Made by a program: the position numbers and the translations under genes. Source: an uncultured Spartobacteria bacterium (lineage in GTDB: Bacteria > Verrucomicrobiota > Verrucomicrobiia > Chthoniobacterales > JAATET01). Taken from it: DNA of 64,000 bases. The stretch is from NCBI GenBank assembly GCA_937901895.1, contig CALGTD010000109.1:14122-78121 (forward strand), written 5' to 3'. The notes beneath the pieces were generated by a model. It had not been told where the DNA came from, ran no database searches, and saw only the letters and a program-made list of their open reading frames with translations. Position 1 is the stretch's first letter; each line of letters starts with the position of its first letter. This document shows, one piece after another, positions 63,275 through 64,000 of the stretch.

Positions 63275-63918
63275 AGATGGTCGAAGGTCTGAAGGCTGAA
63301 AGTCGCAAATCGGAGGCGTTGATGCTGCTGCCGCCGGAGCTGGAGGGGCGCGTGCGCTTCACGGCGAATGCGCTTGAGATCGAGCGCGGGCTGAGCTTCG
63401 AGGAATGGAAGGCGCTGGGCTGGCGACTGCGCGGCTACTCGCGCGCGGTGAATCTCTGGATCGGCGACTGGCTCGCCTACGGCGAGTTCGAATATCGGGA
63501 CGCGGCCTACGGGAAACGGCTGCCCAACGGGGTCTACGACATCGCGGCGGAGATCTTTGACCGGCAGCCGAAGACGCTGCGCAATTACAAATGGGTGTGC
63601 TCGTCGATCGAGCCCGCCAAGCGCACGACGGGATTCACCATGCAGCACGGGCTGGAACTGCTTTCCGCGCATGTGCCGCCGAGCCAGATCGGCGTGTGGA
63701 TTCGCGAGATCGAGGCGGAGGGGATGAAGACACGCCCGCTGCGTCGGCGGCTGCGCGATGCCTACACGACGGCGCCGCCCGAGCCGCAGGACGACGGCGA
63801 CAACGACATTCTCTCGCAGACGAATCAATGGGTGATCGACTTTCAGCGCGCGAGCCGCTCCTGGACCGACGAGCAGTGGCGCGCGTATCGCGAGTTGCTC
63901 GACCCGGTGACAACGTAG
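63271..63918 (+). CDS. Phage-encoded protein of unknown function, co-translated with the HTH gene
   Basis: 215 residues from the ATG at 63271 (ATGA overlap). A central region with NLWIGDWLAYGEFEYRD and a later TLRNYKWVCSSI is seen in a family of unnamed small proteins of phages, Actinobacteria and Cyanobacteria that may bind DNA. The C-terminus is basic/acidic (LRRRLRDAY then DDGDNDIL). It carries no catalytic motif that I can see. Confidence 0.65.
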   Translation: MKMVEGLKAESRKSEALMLLPPELEGRVRFTANALEIERGLSFEEWKALGWRLRGYSRAVNLWIGDWLAYGEFEYRDAAYGKRLPNGVYDIAAEIFDRQPKTLRNYKWVCSSIEPAKRTTGFTMQHGLELLSAHVPPSQIGVWIREIEAEGMKTRPLRRRLRDAYTTAPPEPQDDGDNDILSQTNQWVIDFQRASRSWTDEQWRAYRELLDPVTT

Positions 63919-64000
63919 AGATGGCCGTCCTCGCCGCAGAACAGCGTGGCGGGGAAGTTGTTGGGCGTGAGCTTGGTCACGTCCGTCATCCGCGCCTGTC
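63843..64000 (-). CDS. 3' end of a possible minus-strand phage gene, cut by the window edge
   Basis: A minus-strand frame is open from the window end to a stop at 63843. The part beyond the 215-residue gene reads MTDVTKLTPNNFPATLFC and then GEDGHLYVV, with GC-rich third positions and a natural-looking composition. The last 76 nt overlap the plus-strand gene. It could be a convergent gene's end or chance. Only about 50 codons are visible. Confidence 0.35.
   Translation of the reverse strand, partial: QARMTDVTKLTPNNFPATLFCGEDGHLYVVTGSSNSRYARHCSSVQERLAR

Larger units (their letters stand above)
52641..64000. mobile_element. Prophage (left part), integrated at a tRNA-Ser gene
   Basis: Starts at the tRNA-Ser 3' fragment and runs past the window edge. 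It contains lambda/gpA-type terminase, portal, S49 head protease, scaffold and capsid genes, plus cargo genes of different composition. Integrase, repressor, tail and lysis genes are not seen and should lie to the right. The head genes are mostly full-length, so the element may be intact apart from the inversion of one block. Confidence 0.88.

Overview
This is a high-GC chromosomal window that looks like a member of the Verrucomicrobiota (Chthoniobacter/Spartobacteria-like). The main reasons are a pilus-type operon laid out like the Akkermansia Amuc_1098-1102 locus, PEP-CTERM proteins with autotransporter-like beta-strand repeats, a DUF5069 protein, a secreted sulfatase and a histidine kinase with OB-fold-like sensor repeats. 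All calls come from reading the sequence and from remembered family motifs. No database search was run.

Layout. 1-15.9 kb is read mostly on the minus strand. It holds a GT-C-like membrane protein, rho and coaE (8-nt overlap), and a terminator. Next comes a six-gene envelope/pilus-type operon with two tandem paralogous secretins, Amuc_1099-, 1100- and 1102-like proteins, and a PilM-PilN-like fusion. UDP-glucuronate decarboxylase and a polyprenyl-phosphate sugar transferase for exopolysaccharide follow. 15.9-18.6 kb (plus) holds aroD, a coupled EamA transporter and trpD. 18.6-24.0 kb (minus) carries a small membrane protein, a secreted esterase, a 1098-residue secreted protein and an L,D-transpeptidase. 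24.1-31.8 kb holds ileS-lspA (coupled), a sulfatase, DUF5069, a PA14-like anchored protein, dodecin and a methyltransferase. 31.8-36.0 kb holds a degenerate alkaline phosphatase, tRNA-Gln and a LuxR/HisKA_3 two-component pair. 36.3-38.7 kb holds two tandem PEP-CTERM paralogues and tRNA-Thr. 39-47 kb holds an SGNH hydrolase, upp, an acid phosphatase lipoprotein, an AI-2E family permease, a CtaG/Fe-S fusion with a small partner, and a PAS hybrid kinase. 47.2-52.3 kb is an RND efflux operon ending in its TetR regulator, with palindromes at the regulator's start.

From 52.64 kb to the end the window is prophage. Its left edge is a 30-nt copy of the 3' end of a tRNA-Ser gene, which is a typical attachment site. 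It carries terminase small and large subunits, then a DUF3606 / GNAT / ASCH cargo cassette of different composition. A minus-strand block follows (gpW-position protein, two minigenes, portal, S49 protease), then scaffold-like and capsid genes back on plus, a strong terminator, and two DNA-binding-like genes. If the minus block were flipped, the head module would have the usual lambda-type order, so it looks like an inverted segment. The integrase, lysogeny and tail genes are not in the window and presumably lie to the right.

Most unusual items: the inverted portal/protease block with its chain of 4-nt-overlapping minigenes; the GNAT-ASCH cassette; the alkaline phosphatase with most catalytic residues lost; the CtaG/Fe-S fusion; and the two-secretin pilus-like operon.
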